A stretch of 64,000 nt of DNA from Pseudoxanthomonas sp. YR558 (GCF_900116385.1 NZ_FPCI01000002.1:992001-1056000), one strand, 5' to 3'. Counted from the first letter of the stretch, positions 47,993-57,233 are shown. The notes: generated by a model from the sequence alone, not told the origin. Program-made: numbers and translations.

Positions 47993-48664
47993 TCAACCGC
48001 ACGTGGCCGCGCCGTGCGGACCTTCGCTCGCCTGGTGCGCGGAGTCGCGGCCTACCTCGAGCGGCTGCGCAGGCGCGCTGTACCAGCCGGTGACTTTGCC
48101 GCACTCGAAATCGACCCAGGATGGCCCGTACTGCCAGCGCGCGGCGTGTTCGGTGGTCGGCTCGCCCAGGATCCGTCGCGCCTGGTCGAGGTCCATGCCC
48201 AGTTCGAGCTGCTTCGGCGAACGTGGCTGCCATGCGGCGGACGCGCTGTCGCCGGGGGCCCCTGGATCCAGGGTCGGAATCGAGGTGCGGTTCGCACCCA
48301 GCCAGTAGAGCAGGGCAGCCAGCAAGGCGCCGAGCAACAGATAACGGCGGCGCGAACGCGGCGGTTCGAAGCCGTCGTCTTCTACTGGCATCGCGGGTGC
48401 GATCCGCTCCAGGCGCGGCGCCTGCGGACGCTGCGGCGCGATCGGAGCGCCCGGCAGGCGACCGTGCACGCGGTGGAATTCCATCGCCGATTCGTACAGG
48501 CGATTCAGCCGTTGCAGGCGCGGCAGGTCGGAAGCCTGGCCCTGCGTGTCGGGGTGGAGCAAGGCCACACGCCGACGATAGGCCTGCTTGAAGGCGGCCA
48601 TGCCGCATTCGGCATTCAGCCCCAGCTCTTCGTACATGCTGACGAAGTCGGTATCGTCCGACAT
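47993..48664 (-). CDS. Membrane-anchored J-domain protein
   Basis: A 223-residue protein unexpected in a glycan locus. The N-terminus is a J-domain-like helix pair, DTDFVSMYEELGLNAECGMAAFKQAYRRRVALLHPDTQ, with the diagnostic HPD at about residues 36-38. A proline-rich linker and one membrane helix (RRRYLLLGALLAALLYWLG, about 125-143) follow. The C-terminal ~75 residues, LELGMDLDQARRILGEPTTEHAARWQYGPSWVDFECGKVTGWY, resemble the small SmpA/BamE-like fold. It leads the six-gene minus operon. It could recruit DnaK to a membrane assembly; this is a hypothesis. Confidence 0.72.
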   Translation of the reverse strand: MSDDTDFVSMYEELGLNAECGMAAFKQAYRRRVALLHPDTQGQASDLPRLQRLNRLYESAMEFHRVHGRLPGAPIAPQRPQAPRLERIAPAMPVEDDGFEPPRSRRRYLLLGALLAALLYWLGANRTSIPTLDPGAPGDSASAAWQPRSPKQLELGMDLDQARRILGEPTTEHAARWQYGPSWVDFECGKVTGWYSAPAQPLEVGRDSAHQASEGPHGAATCG

Positions 48665-48830
48665 CAGTGCCGCGCCCCTGTATCGCTGCCCACGCCGTAG
48701 CGGCGCATGATTTCTGCTTTCCCCATTCATACGTGATACGGGGGCCGATCCGGCCAGCCCGTGGACTGGCCGCTGAGAGGTGCTTTCTGCGTATTCAGGG
48801 GCACAGGCAAGGTTGCCGAAACTGCGGAAG

Positions 48831-49919
48831 ATGATGACCAGGGGATCATCGATAAGCGTGGCCGCGCGCGTCGGGCGCCGGCAGTTGCTGGCCCGATGGT
48901 GCCATCGGCTGGGCGCGCTGCCGTTCCTGCAGCGGGTGCGGCCGAAGGCGCACGGCGAGCTGCGCGTGCTCGCCTACCACCGGGTGCTGGAGTCGCAGGA
49001 CCCGCAGGGCTTCAGCTTCGATCCGGAGCTCATCAGCGCGTCGGCGGAGGATTTCCGCCAGCAGATGCAGCACCTGAAGACCCATTTCGTGCCCATGCGT
49101 TTCGATCAGGTCGTGGATCTGATCGAGCAGGGCAAGCCGCTGCCCGAAGGCGCAGCGCTGGTGACCTTTGACGACGGCTACGACGACAACTACCGCATCG
49201 CCTTCCCCATCCTGCGCGAGCTGGGCATGTCGGCGATGTTCTTCGTGTCTACCGGCCACATCGATTCGGGCCGGCCTTACGCCTACGACTGGCTGGTGCA
49301 CATGCTGTGCTCGGCGCCGGCCGGCACGCGCGTGCACGTGCCCGAGCTGGACGTGGACTGGACGGTCGAAGCGGACCTGCCCGACCGCCGCCGCCAGGCA
49401 GCCGACCTGCTGTACCGCGTGAAGCTGCTGGACGACGACGGCCAGGCGGCGCTCGTCGCGCGCCTGGAATCGGACTGGGGCATCCCGCGTGCGGCCGGGC
49501 ACCCGGACTGCAAGCCTATGACCTGGGACCAGCTGCGCGAAATGCAGCGCGGCGGTATGGAGATCGGCTCGCATGGCGTGGACCACCGCATGCTGGCCAA
49601 GCTGCCGCTGGACCGGATGGTGGCCGAGGTGCAGGGCTCCAAGGACGCGCTGGAGCGCGAGCTGGGCGTACCCGTGCAGGTCATCTCCTACCCGGTGGGT
49701 GGCCCGGATGCGTTCAACCACGACACCGTCGAAGCCGTGCGTTCGGCCGGGTTCCGCCTGGCCTGCAGCTACGTGGCCGGCATCGGTCGGCTCGGGCCGC
49801 GCACCCAGTTCTCGCTTCCCCGGCTGCCGGTGGAGCGCCACATGGACATGCCATGGTTCAAGGCCATGATGGCGATGCCGGAATTGTTCACCTACGCCTC
49901 GCGATTGCGCACAGGCTGA
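48831..49919 (+). CDS. NodB-type polysaccharide deacetylase
   Basis: A 362-residue CE4 protein. LRVLAYHRVLE precedes catalytic motif 1 TFDDGYDDNYRIAF (D-D pair), and MEIGSHGVDHRML gives the zinc ligands HxxxH. ISYPVGG matches motif 3. There is no signal peptide; the N-terminus is basic (RVGRRQLLARWCHRLG). It leads the nine-gene plus operon running to 58947. The start may be ATG 48831 or 48834; GGAAG lies directly ahead. De-N-acetylation of a lipid-linked or secreted glycan is inferred. Confidence 0.88.
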   Translation: MMTRGSSISVAARVGRRQLLARWCHRLGALPFLQRVRPKAHGELRVLAYHRVLESQDPQGFSFDPELISASAEDFRQQMQHLKTHFVPMRFDQVVDLIEQGKPLPEGAALVTFDDGYDDNYRIAFPILRELGMSAMFFVSTGHIDSGRPYAYDWLVHMLCSAPAGTRVHVPELDVDWTVEADLPDRRRQAADLLYRVKLLDDDGQAALVARLESDWGIPRAAGHPDCKPMTWDQLREMQRGGMEIGSHGVDHRMLAKLPLDRMVAEVQGSKDALERELGVPVQVISYPVGGPDAFNHDTVEAVRSAGFRLACSYVAGIGRLGPRTQFSLPRLPVERHMDMPWFKAMMAMPELFTYASRLRTG

Positions 49920-49941
49920 GGCACGGGAGCGACAGGGGATC

Positions 49942-51237
49942 ATGTTCTTTTTCATGTTGTTGTACCTCGTCCTGGTGCTGATCAGGCCCCAGGACTACCC
50001 GGCGGTGGCCGAATCACCGGGCCCGCCCATGCAGTCGATCGCGCTGGTGCTGGCGGCCGGACTGTTCCTGTTTTCGCAGCGCAAGTCGTTCAACCAGCCG
50101 CAATTCCTGCTGATTCCGATATTCCTGTTCATCGCCATGGTGTCCAAGGTGGTGAACGGTTGGGCGGGCGGTGCCTTGTTCGTCTTCTTCGTTTTCGCGC
50201 CGGTGCTGCTGGCCTACGTGCTGCTGGCCAACACGGTGGATACGCGTGCGCGGATGCAGGCGGTCATGTCGGTGTTCGTCATTTGCGCGTCGGTGCTGGC
50301 GGTGCACGGCATCGACCAGGCCAGCACGGGCATCGGCTGGACCGGCGTCGAGCTCTCGCAGGGCACGCGCATCCAGTACGTGGGCATCTTCAACGACCCC
50401 AACGACCTCGGCCTGCTGTTCGTGATGTGCCTGCCGATGGCCTTCTACCTGAGCTCGCGGGGAGGCTGGCTCGGGTTGAAGCGCCTGTTCTGGTGGACCG
50501 CGATCGTGCTGCTGGTCTGGGGCTGTTATCTGACCAATTCCCGCGGCACGCTGCTGGCGCTGGTGGCCATGCTGGGCGTGTACATCTGGCGCACGCGCGG
50601 CATCTTCTGGGCGAGCCTGCTGGGCGCCGGTGCGCTGGGTGGGCTGATGATGCTGCCCTCGCGCATGCAGGAGATGGACGTTTCCGAGGCCTCGGCGATG
50701 GGGCGCGTGGAATCTTGGTACGAAGGCATCCAGATGTTCATCGGCAGTCCGGTGTTCGGCATCGGCGCGGGTGGCTACTCGGACCTGCATGAGCTGACCG
50801 CGCACAACTCCTTCGTGCTGGTGCTGGCCGAGACCGGCATCGTCGGCTTCACCGTTTGGCTGGCGATCGTGGGGTACTGCTTCCGGATGATGATGGCCAT
50901 CGTGAACCGCGAGGACGACATCATCGACGACGTGCCGATGGACGTACCCGACGAGGTTGCGCTGAAAGAGTGGCGCACGGACAAGACGCTGAGCCTGTGC
51001 ATGCTGATTTCGCTGGTGGGCTTCTTCACCGCGGCGTTCTTCCTCAGCCGCAGCTACGTGGTGATCCTGTACCTGCTGGTGGCGATGGTCGTCGGCCACT
51101 ACACGCGCATGCGCAATACGTACCCCAGCCTTCCGGCGTTCTCGTTGGAGAAGGACATCATCCGTTGGCCCGCCTACGCCGTAATCGGCGTTATCGGCCT
51201 GTATCTGACCGTCAAGGTCCTGTTGGCGATGGCATGA
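49942..51237 (+). CDS. O-antigen ligase/polymerase (Wzy-like) membrane protein
   Basis: A 431-residue protein with about 11 membrane helices. Mid-protein GIFNDPNDLGLLFVMCLPMAFYL, LTNSRGTLLALVAMLG and the periplasmic loop IGAGGYSDLHELTAHNSFVLVLAETGIVGF match the Wzy_C (O-antigen ligase) family, with the conserved HNSFVLVLAETG motif. It should polymerise repeat units or attach them in the periplasm. It is placed with a flippase directly downstream (ATGA overlap), the expected Wzy-Wzx pair. It is the only candidate polymerase seen. Confidence 0.9.
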   Translation: MFFFMLLYLVLVLIRPQDYPAVAESPGPPMQSIALVLAAGLFLFSQRKSFNQPQFLLIPIFLFIAMVSKVVNGWAGGALFVFFVFAPVLLAYVLLANTVDTRARMQAVMSVFVICASVLAVHGIDQASTGIGWTGVELSQGTRIQYVGIFNDPNDLGLLFVMCLPMAFYLSSRGGWLGLKRLFWWTAIVLLVWGCYLTNSRGTLLALVAMLGVYIWRTRGIFWASLLGAGALGGLMMLPSRMQEMDVSEASAMGRVESWYEGIQMFIGSPVFGIGAGGYSDLHELTAHNSFVLVLAETGIVGFTVWLAIVGYCFRMMMAIVNREDDIIDDVPMDVPDEVALKEWRTDKTLSLCMLISLVGFFTAAFFLSRSYVVILYLLVAMVVGHYTRMRNTYPSLPAFSLEKDIIRWPAYAVIGVIGLYLTVKVLLAMA

Positions 51238-52787
51238 ACGAACGCTCGCGCACGCTCAGCAACACCCTGTTCTCCTCGGTGGGCATGTACACCGAGTACG
51301 TGCTCGGCATGCTCACGTCCATCATCATCGCCCGTCACCTGGGCCCGGACGGATTCGGTACCTACAGCCTGGTCATCTGGCTGGTCGCGATGGGCGTGGC
51401 AACGACCAATTCGGGCACGGCCAGCGCGGCGATCAAGTTCGTCGCCGAACTGCGGGGCGCGGGGCATCTGGAGCAGATCCCGTACGTGCTGAGCTACCTG
51501 CGGAAAGCGCAGCGGGTGTTCATGTTGTTCGTGCTGTTGGCGGGCGCCGCGTTGTTCATCTTCGCCGGCGACCATGTCGCCCCGGGCATGAACCACACGC
51601 TGCTGCTCGGCTTCCTGATCGTGGGCGTGGCGCTGCGTTCGTCGTACATGTTCAACATCGGCGTGGCGAAGGGATTCGAGAACTTCCGCGCGACGGCGAT
51701 CGTGGCGCTTGTCTCGACACCGATCAATCTGTTGCTGGTGATCGCGGCATGGCAGTTGGACGCCCCCGTCGAGTGGCTGCTGGCGGTGTTCTCGTTGTCG
51801 GGCATCGTCTTCTATGTCATGTCGCTGCGGCAGATCCGCCCGTTGCTGCCCCCGCGCCAGCCCGGCGTGGTGCTGCCGCCGGCGCTGCGCGCCCGGATCA
51901 GCCACCACATGCGATGGACCGCGCTGACCGTGTCGGTCAGCTTCCTGGTGGCGAGCGAGGTGGAGGTGATGTTCCTCAACCTGTATGCAGACAGCCACGA
52001 TGCCGGCCAATTCAAGGTGGCCTACCAGCTCGCGGTGGGCGCGGCGGCCCTGGTGCCGGGCGTGTTCGGCGCGCTGCTGCTGCCGATGATGGCCAATGCC
52101 CTGAGCCAGGGCCGTGAAGTCGCGGCGCGGCGCTTCGTCGGCACCACGCATTACCTCTCGCTGCTGGCCGTGCCGCTGATGGCGTTCGGCCTCGTGTTCG
52201 GCGATGACGTCATCCATCTGTTGTACGGGCGCGAGTACTGGGCGGCCGGACCGCTGTTCTCCGCGTGCCTGTTCGCCACCTGCATGACGACGATGGCGCA
52301 GGGCGCGTCCAGTCTGCTGGTCAGTGCGGACAGGCAGCGCAGCATCCTGGTGCTCGCGATCACCAGCGGCACGCTCAAGCTGACGCTGGCCGCCGTGCTG
52401 ATCGCGCACTACGCGCTGGTGGGAGCCGTGGCCGCTTACCTGACCGTGGCAGCAGTGAATGCCACGCTGTACATCTCACTCGCGATCAAGGTCAGCCATG
52501 CGCGGCCGGCCTGGGGTGCGCTGGGGCGCGTGCTACTGGCCGGTGCGCTGGCCGCGGCGCTGGCATGGCCGTTGCGTGGGCACCTGGTGCCCTGGGCGGC
52601 GGTGCTGCTGGGTGGCGTGCTGCTGGTGCTTTCGTACGCATTGTTCACGCTGCTGTTGCGTTGCTGGACGCGCGACGACATCGAGCATCTCCAGCAGCTG
52701 CACCGGCGATTCGCGGCGGGTCGCCCGCACGCCGGCGCGCGGCTGTTGGCCTGGGCGCACGATCGAGCAGGGGAGGGGATCTCATGA
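51234..52787 (+). CDS. Wzx-type oligosaccharide flippase (second of two)
   Basis: A 517-residue MOP-family membrane protein starting with LSNTLFSSVGMYTEYVLGMLTSIIIARHLGPDGFGTYSLVIWLVAMG. It has some 13-14 helices with VAYQLAVGAAALVPGVFGALLLPMMANAL and a VIHLLYGREYWAAGPLF segment typical of O-unit flippases. It overlaps the Wzy-like gene before it and the ligase after it by four bases each. It differs clearly from the flippase at 39733, so they are not recent duplicates. Confidence 0.93.
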   Translation: MNERSRTLSNTLFSSVGMYTEYVLGMLTSIIIARHLGPDGFGTYSLVIWLVAMGVATTNSGTASAAIKFVAELRGAGHLEQIPYVLSYLRKAQRVFMLFVLLAGAALFIFAGDHVAPGMNHTLLLGFLIVGVALRSSYMFNIGVAKGFENFRATAIVALVSTPINLLLVIAAWQLDAPVEWLLAVFSLSGIVFYVMSLRQIRPLLPPRQPGVVLPPALRARISHHMRWTALTVSVSFLVASEVEVMFLNLYADSHDAGQFKVAYQLAVGAAALVPGVFGALLLPMMANALSQGREVAARRFVGTTHYLSLLAVPLMAFGLVFGDDVIHLLYGREYWAAGPLFSACLFATCMTTMAQGASSLLVSADRQRSILVLAITSGTLKLTLAAVLIAHYALVGAVAAYLTVAAVNATLYISLAIKVSHARPAWGALGRVLLAGALAAALAWPLRGHLVPWAAVLLGGVLLVLSYALFTLLLRCWTRDDIEHLQQLHRRFAAGRPHAGARLLAWAHDRAGEGIS

Positions 52788-54130
52788 CCGGTCTTTACGA
52801 ACCGCTTTTCCGCCATGTGCTGTTCCCGGCCTATGAATCGGGCCTGCGCGGCCGCAAGACGCTGGCCTACCTGCGCGAGTACGAGCGCCAGCAATGGCTG
52901 GCGCCCGAGCAGATCGACGCGCTCCAGTGGCAGAAGCTGCAGCAGCTGATCCGTCACTGTTGGGAGCACGTGCCCTATTACCGGGAAACGTGGAGCGCGC
53001 TGGGCATCTCTGCGCCGGATGACATACGCGACCTCGCGCACTTCGCCCGCCTGCCGGTACTCGACAAGCCTACGATCCGCGCCAACTTCGATCGCCTCAT
53101 CGCCGATCCGTACAGGCAGGGCCTGCTCTACAAGACCACCGGCGGTTCGACCGGTGAGCCGCTGAAATTCGGGTACACGCGCGAGAGCTACGAGCGTCGC
53201 GTCGCGGTCATGTGGCGCGGCTATGGTTGGGCGGGTGCGCGCTTGGGCCAACGCACGCTGTACTTGTGGGGTACGCCGATCGGCGCGCAGAAGCGCAAGG
53301 ACCGGCTCTACCACGGGGCCTTCAACCGCTGCATGCTGAATGCGTTCGAGATGGACCGCACGCGCATGGCCGAGTACGCCGACGCGATCGATCGCTTCCG
53401 TCCGGAGACCATCGTGTCGTATGTCGCACCGATCGTGGAAATGGCGGACTGGCTGATCGCCAGCGGTCGGCGCGTGCACGCGCCGATGCGCATCCTCGGC
53501 GCGGCGGAGGCGTTGCACGCCTCGCAGAAGCAGCGTATAGAGCAGGCCTTCGGCGCGCCTGCCTACAACACCTATGGGTGCCGCGAGTTCATGTTGATCG
53601 CGGCGGAGTGCGAACACCGCGACGGCCTGCACGTGAACGCCGACCACCTGGTGGTGGAGCTGGGCCACGGCGAAGGAGCCGGCCCGGAGGGTCCGCGTGA
53701 GCTGGTGGTCAGCGACCTGCACAACTACGGCATGCCGCTGTTGCGTTACGTCAACGGCGATCTGGCCACGCCGGGCCACGGGCGCTGCGCCTGCGGGCGC
53801 GGGTTGCCGCGGCTTGCGAGCGTGGATGGACGCAAGCTGGACGCGCTGCGCACGCCGGATGGGCGGTTCGTGCCGGGCGAGTACATCGTCTACGCCTTCC
53901 TGGCCGCGACAGGCGTGCGTCGTTACCAGGTGGTGCAGAAGCAGTTGGATGCCTTCGAGATCCTGATCGTGCGCGACGAGGGCTTCGATCCGTCGGTGAT
54001 CGAACTCGTGCGGCGCGAGCTGGTCAAGGTAGTGGGCGACAGCGTTGCCCTGGACTTCCGCTTCACGGACGAAATTCCGCTGACGCCGACCGGCAAGCAG
54101 CGTGTCACCGTGTCTGAACTAAGGGGCTAG
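52784..54130 (+). CDS. CapK/PaaK-type (phenylacetate-CoA ligase family) adenylating enzyme
   Basis: A 448-residue member of the PaaK/CapK branch of adenylate-forming enzymes, common in capsule clusters. LIRHCWEHVPYYRETWSALGI, the adenylation motif LLYKTTGGSTGEPLKF, NTYGCREFMLIAAEC, LRYVNGDLA and a C-terminal LTPTGKQRVTVSEL lysine are visible. Its substrate may be an acid that is then joined to the glycan. No carrier protein is next to it, though the ACP at 32697 is in the same island. ATGA overlap with the flippase. Confidence 0.87.
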   Translation: MTGLYEPLFRHVLFPAYESGLRGRKTLAYLREYERQQWLAPEQIDALQWQKLQQLIRHCWEHVPYYRETWSALGISAPDDIRDLAHFARLPVLDKPTIRANFDRLIADPYRQGLLYKTTGGSTGEPLKFGYTRESYERRVAVMWRGYGWAGARLGQRTLYLWGTPIGAQKRKDRLYHGAFNRCMLNAFEMDRTRMAEYADAIDRFRPETIVSYVAPIVEMADWLIASGRRVHAPMRILGAAEALHASQKQRIEQAFGAPAYNTYGCREFMLIAAECEHRDGLHVNADHLVVELGHGEGAGPEGPRELVVSDLHNYGMPLLRYVNGDLATPGHGRCACGRGLPRLASVDGRKLDALRTPDGRFVPGEYIVYAFLAATGVRRYQVVQKQLDAFEILIVRDEGFDPSVIELVRRELVKVVGDSVALDFRFTDEIPLTPTGKQRVTVSELRG

Positions 54131-54137
54131 GGCTAGC

Positions 54138-55283
54138 GTGGAGATCGTGCATTTCGTCGAGAACCTGGATCGTGGTGGCCTGGAGCGCACCGTGGTGGAC
54201 CTGATCGCCAGCCAGCGCGAAGCAGGGCACCAGTGCCGGGTGATCTGCCTCTTCAAACTGGGCTTGCTGGCCAAGGAGTTGCTCGCCAGCGGCGTGCGCG
54301 TGGATGCTTGCGGCAAGCGGCCCGGGATGGATCTGCATGCGCTGCGGCGCGCCCGCGCGCTGCTCCGGCAATCGCCGGACGCCGTGCTCCACACCCATAA
54401 TGCAATGGCGCACTACTACGCCGTCATCGCATCGTTGGGCCTGCCTTTGAAGTGCCGGATCAACACGCGCCACGGCATGGGCGGACGGGTGCGCAGTGGG
54501 CGTCAGGAATGGCTGTACCGCCTGAGCATGCGTTTCACCGACTACGCCGTCGCTGTTTGCGAAGCGGCGCGCGAGCGCTTCGCAGACGAGGGCGTTCGAC
54601 CGCGGCGTGGCCTGCTGTCGGTGCCGAACGGGATCCGCCTGGAGCGCTTCAAGCCCGCCGACACGACGGGGCGCCAGGCGCTGGCCACCGAGTTGGGTTG
54701 GCCGGTGGGCAGCCGCGTCATCGGTACGGTCGGACGGCTTCAGCCGGTGAAGGACCACGCGCTGCTGCTGCGCGCGTTCGCGAAGGTCCGCATGCAGGTG
54801 CCGGAAGCGGTGCTCGCCATCGTCGGCGACGGACCGCTGCGCGGTGCGCTGGAAGCGCAGGCCGAGCAGGCGGGGCTGTCGGATGCGGTCCGGTTCCTGG
54901 GCGACCGCCACGATGTGCCGCGTCTGTTGACGGGCATGGATGTGTTCGCGCTCTCGTCGGCCAGCGAAGGCTATTCGATCGCGCTACTGGAGGCATGCGC
55001 GGCCGGATTGCCGATCGTGGCCACCGATGTGGGCGGCAACCGCGAGATCGTCCGCGACGGGGTCAATGGCCGTCTTGTGCCGGCCGCCGACGTGGCCGCC
55101 CTCGCGACGGCGCTGATCGCGCTGCTGCGAGGAGGCGACGAGGCGGGCAGGATGGGCCGCGCGGGCCAGGCCTGGGCGCAGGCCGAGGCCTCGTTCCGGA
55201 CCATGGCGGAGCGGTACCATGGCCTCTACGATCCGCCGGATTGCGATTCGTGCACCATGGCCGTACAGGGACGCCTGTCGTGA
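54138..55283 (+). CDS. Family 4 glycosyltransferase
   Basis: A 381-residue GT-B transferase with a GTG start. VEIVHFVENLDRGGLERTVVDL opens the acceptor domain with the glycine-rich loop; VIGTVGRLQPVKDHALLLRAF, AIVGDGPLRGALE and ALSSASEGYSIALLEACAAGLPIVATDVGGNREIV (EX7E-type) are in the donor domain. A short 7-base gap separates it from the CapK-like gene. The target sugar is unknown. Confidence 0.92.
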   Translation: MEIVHFVENLDRGGLERTVVDLIASQREAGHQCRVICLFKLGLLAKELLASGVRVDACGKRPGMDLHALRRARALLRQSPDAVLHTHNAMAHYYAVIASLGLPLKCRINTRHGMGGRVRSGRQEWLYRLSMRFTDYAVAVCEAARERFADEGVRPRRGLLSVPNGIRLERFKPADTTGRQALATELGWPVGSRVIGTVGRLQPVKDHALLLRAFAKVRMQVPEAVLAIVGDGPLRGALEAQAEQAGLSDAVRFLGDRHDVPRLLTGMDVFALSSASEGYSIALLEACAAGLPIVATDVGGNREIVRDGVNGRLVPAADVAALATALIALLRGGDEAGRMGRAGQAWAQAEASFRTMAERYHGLYDPPDCDSCTMAVQGRLS

Positions 55284-55311
55284 GCCGTCCTTCCCCTCCC
55301 TGCGCATCACC

Positions 55312-55953
55312 ATGAATCCACGTCCGCGACGACTCAAACTGCTGCGCTTCCTGCCCAATGGCTGGCTGGCGACGGCGGGCCCTGCGCAAGACGGACGCAC
55401 GCTGTACCTGACCTTCGACGATGGCCCGCACCCGGAGTTCACGCCCCAGCTACTGGACCTGCTGGCCGAGCACGATGCCAAGGCCAGCTTCTTCCTCATC
55501 GGGCGCGAGGCGGAGCGCCATTCCGACCTGGCCCGTCGGATTGCCGCCGAAGGCCACACGCTGGGGAACCACTCTTACTCGCATCCTATCTTCGATTCGT
55601 TGACGCTCGCGCAGCAACTCGAAGAGATCGATCGCACCGAGCGCGTGCTTCAAGGCATCGATGGCCGCGTTCGGCATGCGTTCCGCCCTCCGCGCGGCGT
55701 GCTGACGCTGCCCATGCTGGCGAAGCTCGCCAGCCGCAGGCATCGGATCGACTACTGGTCCTACGACAGCCTGGACTACAGCCGGCGGCCCGTCCCGGAC
55801 CTGCTCGAAACGATCCAACGGCACCCGCCTCGGGCGGGGGACATCGTGCTGATGCACGACGACAGCGCGCATTCGCTGGCACTGCTGCGCCAATTGATCC
55901 CTGCCTGGAAGGCGCAAGGATTCGAACTGCGCGCGCTACCGCATCTCCACTGA
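55312..55953 (+). CDS. NodB-type polysaccharide deacetylase (compact)
   Basis: A 213-residue protein that is essentially a bare NodB domain. All five CE4 motifs are readable: TLYLTFDDGPHPEFT (motif 1), LGNHSYSHP (motif 2, HxxxH), FRPPRG (motif 3), the DYWSYDSLDYSRR segment (motif 4) and LMHD (motif 5). No signal peptide is obvious. It is the most canonical deacetylase of the island. It follows the GT4 gene by 28 bases. Confidence 0.93.
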   Translation: MNPRPRRLKLLRFLPNGWLATAGPAQDGRTLYLTFDDGPHPEFTPQLLDLLAEHDAKASFFLIGREAERHSDLARRIAAEGHTLGNHSYSHPIFDSLTLAQQLEEIDRTERVLQGIDGRVRHAFRPPRGVLTLPMLAKLASRRHRIDYWSYDSLDYSRRPVPDLLETIQRHPPRAGDIVLMHDDSAHSLALLRQLIPAWKAQGFELRALPHLH

Positions 55954-56036
55954 TCCCCGATGGCCGGTGTGCCGCCGTTGCCGCGTTTTCGATGGTGACG
56001 AAGGCGTGAGCGCACGCTGAAAAGCAAGGGGGACGC

Positions 56037-57233
56037 TTGAACATCCTGGTCTGGCTGGCGGTTCCGGTCGCGATTCTCGCGGTGGCCGCATTGGCCGTGT
56101 GGAAGCTGTTGCGTTCGCGCAACATGGAGATCTGGATTGGCAGCTACCTTCGCCGACCGCGCGTGCCTGCGTCGGCGGGTCCTGTGCACGTGATGTTCTG
56201 CTTCGTCGACCACTTCGAGCCGATGTGGCATGGCGCCGACGAAGCCAAGCAGCGCGAGCGCGTCGATCGTTGGTGCCGCGACTATCGCACGCTGGCCGGT
56301 CGTTACCGCGACGCCGATGGGCGGCCGCCGCAGCACAGCTTCTTCTATCCCGAAGAAGAGTACGTTCCCGAGTATCTCGACAAGTTGTCGGCCCTGTGCA
56401 GCGATGGTTATGGCGAGATCGAGGTGCACCTGCACCACGATAACGACACCGAGGCGAACTTCAACGAAGGCATGGCCCGGTTCTGCCGCGTGCTGCACGA
56501 GCGCCATGGCGCGTTACCGCGCGACCCCGCCACCGGAGAGCTGCGTTTCGGCTTCATCCATGGCAACTGGTGCCTGGACAACTCGCGTCCGGATGGACGC
56601 TGGTGCGGACTGGACAACGAGCTGATCCTGCTCCGCGACTTAGGCTGTTATGCCGATTTCACGCTGCCGTCGGCGCCGAGCGACACGCAGACGCGCACGA
56701 TCAACAGCATCTACTACGCGACCGACGACGCGCATGCACCCAAGTCGCACGACACCGGCGTGCCGGTGCGCGTTGGCGGCCAGGCCACCGGCGATCTGAT
56801 GCTCATCCAGGGCCCGCTGGGCCTGAACTGGAAGGATCGCCGCATGGGCCTGGTGCCGCGCATCGAGAATGCCGACGTGCGCAAGGGCCAGCCGCCCACA
56901 CCCGAGCGCGTCGATGCCTGGGTGCATGCCGGTGTCCATGTCGAGGGCAAGCCAGAATGGGTCTTCGTGAAGATCCATACCCACGGCACCCAGGAAGGCG
57001 ATATCGACACCTTGCTGGGGCCGCCGGTGGATGCGATGCACGACTACCTGGAGTCCGCCTACAACGACGGCCAGAAGTACGTGCTGCACTATGTCAGCGC
57101 GCGCGAGGCATACAACATCGTGAAGGCTGCCGAAGCCGGCATGCAAGGCAATCCCGGCGACTATCGCGACTACCACCTGCCGCCGCCACGCGCATCGTGG
57201 GCCGGCGGTAGACAGGCGCAGGCGGCGGCATGA
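56037..57233 (+). CDS. Conserved membrane-anchored protein of unknown function (possible deacetylase-like)
   Basis: A 398-residue protein with TTG start; AAGGGGGAC lies well spaced ahead. One N-terminal membrane helix (LVWLAVPVAILAVAALAVWKLL) anchors a large domain. Notable segments are VHVMFCFVDHFEPMWHGADEAKQ, IEVHLHHDNDTEANFNEG, RFGFIHGNWCLDNSRPDGRWCGLDNELILLRDLGCYADFTLPSAP and WVFVKIHTHGTQEG. The many His and Asp in short motifs suggest a metal-dependent hydrolase, perhaps related to NodB, but the standard motifs are missing. I do not recognise the family. It overlaps the next GT2 by four bases. Confidence 0.65.
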   Translation: MNILVWLAVPVAILAVAALAVWKLLRSRNMEIWIGSYLRRPRVPASAGPVHVMFCFVDHFEPMWHGADEAKQRERVDRWCRDYRTLAGRYRDADGRPPQHSFFYPEEEYVPEYLDKLSALCSDGYGEIEVHLHHDNDTEANFNEGMARFCRVLHERHGALPRDPATGELRFGFIHGNWCLDNSRPDGRWCGLDNELILLRDLGCYADFTLPSAPSDTQTRTINSIYYATDDAHAPKSHDTGVPVRVGGQATGDLMLIQGPLGLNWKDRRMGLVPRIENADVRKGQPPTPERVDAWVHAGVHVEGKPEWVFVKIHTHGTQEGDIDTLLGPPVDAMHDYLESAYNDGQKYVLHYVSAREAYNIVKAAEAGMQGNPGDYRDYHLPPPRASWAGGRQAQAAA

